The translations under genes were made by a program, and so were the position numbers. 41,157 bases of DNA, from the NCBI GenBank assembly GCA_013368325.1, contig JAACJK010000186.1:1-41157 (forward strand), read 5' to 3'. The notes beneath the pieces are model-generated. The model was not told the DNA's origin and did no database searches. It saw nothing but the letters and a program-made list of their open reading frames with translations. Within the stretch, counting starts at the first letter, position 1; the number at the start of each line of letters is the position of its first letter. Shown one piece after another: positions 38,026-41,157 of the stretch. This stretch comes from Ephemerocybe angulata (taxonomy: Eukaryota; Basidiomycota; Agaricomycetes; Agaricales; Psathyrellaceae).

Positions 38026-38770
38026 GATGCTCGGGACGCGTCGACGTGGCAGCTGGTTTGGGGACTTGCATGACGATGTACCTATAGAAATTCGACCGCC
38101 GAGCAATGAGAAAACGATTAGTGGAATGCTAACATGCTGCAGCGACGTACCGAGCATCCTCTCCAATTCTCATGACCCCTCAAATGCGACCTCTCCTAAC
38201 GTTGGTGGTGTTGTGGAAAGACGCGAAGCACCGAGCGTCCGAAGGACGCTCGTCCTCATCGTTGTGAAGTCCTTCTGGAGATGGATCATGTCGTTGGTGA
38301 AGATGATGGCCACAGTCTACCGGTACGTACCTTGCACACCCGCTTCCTGACGTGGCATCGCCCCGAGACGACAGAATTGACTTCGGCGAGAGGCGTTGAT
38401 TGTAGTTGAGAGCCTCCGAGTCGTTTCGATTAGTGTGACGTGTCGAGGAATCTTGAAGTTGCGCCGAGACGATAGAAATCCGTCCGGCGAGCGACCTTGA
38501 GGGATGATCCGGTGAGTCGTCGAGGTCAAAGCTATTTGTGGGACGTACCAGGCGAGGAGAGCGGCTGGTTGGACTGAGAACGCGCCAGGACGATAGAAAT
38601 CCATCCCGCGACCGGCACTGTCTTCTAGCCCAGGTGAGCAATGAAGCCCAACGACGAACCTCAGACCGAACGACCTTGACGCAACATATCTTCTTCCGGC
38701 GAGCGACGTGAGCGGAGGAGGGGTGAAGGTCACCGAGACTCGAAGGTAGGAAGAGGCGTGACTGAGAGGG
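38026..38770 (-). other. Second cluster of FYR exon modules, probable multi-exon gene remnant
   Basis: Minus-strand modules near 38725, 38605, 38485, 38375 and 38100 read ARRKKICC, GRGMDFYRPG, ARRTDFYRLG, SRRSQFCRLG and ARRSNFYR. The modules near 38605, 38375 and 38100 are followed by G|GTACGT or GTACAT donors. One clear intron (GTACGTCCC...CCTCAAG, 53 nt, CTCAC branch) separates the 38605 and 38485 modules. Frames within a module stay open, but I could not join the chain into one complete protein. Unknown family. Confidence 0.5.
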
Positions 38771-39790
38771 AAGAATCACGACGTATCGACGTCCGCTGAG
38801 CGAGAATATGGGGGAAAGAAGGTGGGTGGGGAAAATACAGAGTGGATTCGATAGACGACCCCCAACTGTTCGGACGGGACTTGGGAATAGCCAACGAGAA
38901 GGGAATTACTCATCCGGGTGTCAAAGCGGCGAGCCGAGCACCGCTCGAGACTGATGGGAGGGAGAAATGGTGGGCTCGCGTAAGGCAACGGAGTTGATGC
39001 TGGGCACTACGAGAACGACTTTGAGCTCAGGTTAATGTACATAGTATATTTGAAGTGTGCTGTGCAGCGTATATCTTAACTTGACGGAGGGCAGGGAGAG
39101 AGAATAGAAGAAATGAGACGGGGAAGACGAACGAAAGGCAATCGCGGACTCTGTATCATCTCGTGCAGAATGATCTCTATTGGCAGGGTCGCGTCGGGTG
39201 TACGGCTACTTACACACACATAGCCCCACCGTTCAGCCATTCTCAAGTCTCTGTTCACGGTGGAGGGCACGCAATTGGATGTATAGATTACCGTATTCTA
39301 CAAGTATGATACCTATGAACAGCCTATATCGACGAGGGAGGGGAGGGCGACGAAGGATGGCGACGGCGAATGATAGACAACAGGTGCCGCGACGGAGCCG
39401 ATAATTAACCACTATCAGCGCTTAGCGAGAGTTACGTTGTCGTCGAGAGGAGTTTTCAGAGCACTCCCCTCCAAGATATCTCGAGCCCTCGCGCGACACA
39501 ACGAACTTGCGTCGCTCAAGATCTCGAGAGACGGAGGAGGGGAGAGGAGAGACGACGAGGGAGGAGGGAGGACGTACCGAGGTGGGGAGCGACGGCACCG
39601 GGACTTAGGCGAGTCTGACAGCGCGCGCGCACACACGCACAGCCCGCCGCTTGTCTATCCCCGGTGCTTTGTTGAATGCAGTCACGTTGGACACAAATAG
39701 TGCCAACGGAATAAAGGTATATAAGCTATGGAACGTACTCACCTTTCGCCATCCACCCGTCATGCTGTCGTTCCCCTTGCCGTCGTCGCT
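38771..39790. other. Unassigned sequence
   Basis: No gene is recognised. A TATATAAG word lies near 39718, but I cannot tie it to a transcript. Confidence 0.35.
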
Positions 39791-39792
39791 CT

Positions 39793-39862
39793 CGCCTCTC
39801 TCGTCGTCGTCCCACTCGTCGTCGTCCCCTCGCCGCCGTCGTCGTCGTCCCCGTAGCGTACT
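39793..39862. repeat. CGT/TCG-rich microsatellite
   Basis: Runs of CGTCGTCG interspersed with CTC and CCC. On the minus strand it would encode an Arg run then an Asp/Glu run just before a GTGAGT donor-like site, so it could lie in an exon, but this is not established. Confidence 0.6.
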
Positions 39863-39879
39863 TGTCGTAGTAGTCGTAG

Positions 39880-39960
39880 ATAGCCTCCCGGTCCCGGCGT
39901 GCAGAGAAGGCGGCGTCATGCCGTCCCTCTGCGCGCCGGGGCCGATAATGGAGGATGCCG
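39880..39960. repeat. Hairpin element, second copy of the one near 29600
   Basis: The arms TCCCGGCGTGCAGAG and CTCTGCGCGCCGGGG flank a loop of about 19 nt. The 3' side plus RATAATGRAG matches 29628-29665. Both copies lie downstream of minus-strand gene remnants. Confidence 0.6.
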
Positions 39961-40040
39961 TGGGAAGAGACACCTATGAAAAAGTGCTGAAAGTCCGTTC
40001 CATGAGCCTGAAAGACCTACCTCGCCTCCCCACTCGCGCA

Positions 40041-41157
40041 CTAACAGCAGTCGCTTGCCTTCGCGCCGCATGCGCACGTCATGAACGTCGAACCGAGCGT
40101 TCGCAGGATATTCGCAACCTGTCGTCTCGCGTGGGCGATCTCTTGAGGACTGTCGATATCACCAAGAATCCTACACTCAATCAAATCCCGTCCAAATTGC
40201 ACATCCACCGAATGGCACCGAATAGAAATAGACGTACGTGAACATCCAAGGTCCTGCACGATCGCCGGCAGTCGATGCACGACGTTCCCGTCGTCCCACT
40301 CCCAGCCCAACACGATCTCCTCGTTCTCCTTCAAATCCTGCGTCGCGAAGACCCCAAACTTGAGCCCCGAATCGTCCCCCTCCTTCGGCTCCCCACACAG
40401 CACCGGCCGCAGCACCGCGTTCGGCCTGCATCCCACCCGCACGAATCTACTCTCGTTCCCTGCCATCCTCGCATCGAGAGCGACATTCCACGGCGCACCG
40501 ACGAGATGCACGACGGCTTCGGATGCCCCATCACCGCGTAGCCATTGAAACTATCGTTTACGTAGATGGAGCTCGGCGTGACGACCGATGTGAACGGGGA
40601 GATGAGGGTCCCCGTGGGTATCGACGAGGTGCATGGGCTGCGTAGATGGGGTGCGCACGACAGACTCGTGGGTTCGACGAAGGCCATGGCGACAAAGCTG
40701 GCGAGAGATGGGTCGACCGACTTGACCGCGATTTCGAAGGAGACGATAGCGCCGACACTCCCCGCCACTGCTGGGCCTGGCGAAGGAGGTTGTGCCGCAT
40801 CTCATCGCTGGTGATGATGTCGTCCTGGATATGGACGTACGACGTCGCCCACGAGTCTTCAATGTCCACCAAATCATCCTCCGGAACTTCCGCCGGCGTA
40901 GGCGCCGACGGACCTGCGAGGCTGGCGGAAGGTGCAGGCGGTGCAGGCTGTACCAGTGACGGGCGCCTCCTCCTCCTCCCCGTCGTCCCAGGCTCCCCAG
41001 CCGCAGCCCTCCGTGGTCTCTTCTCCTTCTCGGCGACGGGTGTCCCAGGTACCGACTCCCCGGCCAAAACAGCCTGCTGCTGCCTCCGCCTCGCCTCCAT
41101 CCGCTCCCGCTGCTTCTTCGCCGCACTCTCAAAGTCCACAGCCCGTGGAGAACACAC
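40041..41157 (-). pseudogene. SET-domain protein, Set3/MLL5-like, partial with two frameshifts
   Basis: The N-terminal part runs off the right edge. Going 5' to 3' on the minus strand: a basic/low-complexity region, DDLVDIEDSWATSYVHIQDD, RRQ-type helix (RHNLLRQAQQWRGVSAL), then SFEIAVKSVDPSLASFVAMA, SSIYVNDSFNGYAVMGHPKP, and the SET signature VHLVGAPWNVALDARMAGNE, SRFVRVGCRPNAVLRPVLC, FGVFATQDLKENEEIVLGWE, WDDGNVVHRLP. After a likely 96 nt intron (40237-40142) it continues IAHARRQVANILRTLGSTF, TCACGAKASDCC, stop. Two single-base losses break the frame, near 40738 and 40527. SET domains of this kind belong to fungal Set3-type chromatin regulators; a PHD finger would lie beyond the window. It may be a real gene with two sequencing errors rather than a pseudogene. 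Confidence 0.7.

Overview
This window looks like the left end of a filamentous-fungal chromosome, most likely an Agaricomycete (Basidiomycota). It opens with AACCCT repeats, the C-strand of a TTAGGG telomere. The genes have many 50-60 nt introns with GTACGT or GTATGT donors. The telomere-adjacent gene is a RecQ-type helicase with N-terminal zinc-finger pairs, the usual subtelomeric helicase of these fungi. The phylum is an inference from gene style, not from a marker gene.

Layout. 1-81: telomere. 82-5007: tandem array of a 1060 bp unit, about 4.6 copies and almost identical. 4953-10848 (minus): a complete telomere-linked helicase gene. I could join 15 exons in frame into about 1650 residues. 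The first nine exons are tiny, phase-0 microexons, and one exon-intron unit has been tandemly duplicated in frame. 10.6-11.8 kb: hairpin repeats and a CCCAATATCA minisatellite upstream of and inside the 5' end of that gene. 11.8-22.5 kb: a gene-poor satellite block made of short palindromes, including a ~1 kb head-to-head inverted array, interrupted by small unique islands and one gene relic. 22.9-26.5 kb: a second tandem array (1303 bp unit) bordered by telomere-like sequence, with a 334 bp poly-C run that looks artefactual.

26.5-41.2 kb is more ordinary intron-rich sequence, but much of it is gene debris. It holds a broken copy of an MPDU1-like (dolichol-phosphate-mannose utilisation) gene, a small intact three-exon gene (98 aa, unknown), a repeated exon module encoding R(R/G)x(N/D/H)FYR, and at the right edge a SET-domain gene of the Set3/MLL5-like type with two apparent frameshifts.

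Reading as a whole: the first 11 kb is a classic telomere/subtelomere cassette, in which the helicase reads toward the end and its last codons lie in telomere-derived DNA. The same short junction, AACCCTAAG, recurs at the telomere/array, array/helicase and internal-array borders, which suggests repeated end-repair events. The internal block at 22.8-26.5 kb may be a former chromosome end. Between these blocks genes are duplicated, inverted and decaying. The main novelty candidates are the microexon train with exon-intron duplication in the helicase, the alternating palindrome satellite and the dispersed FYR exon module.
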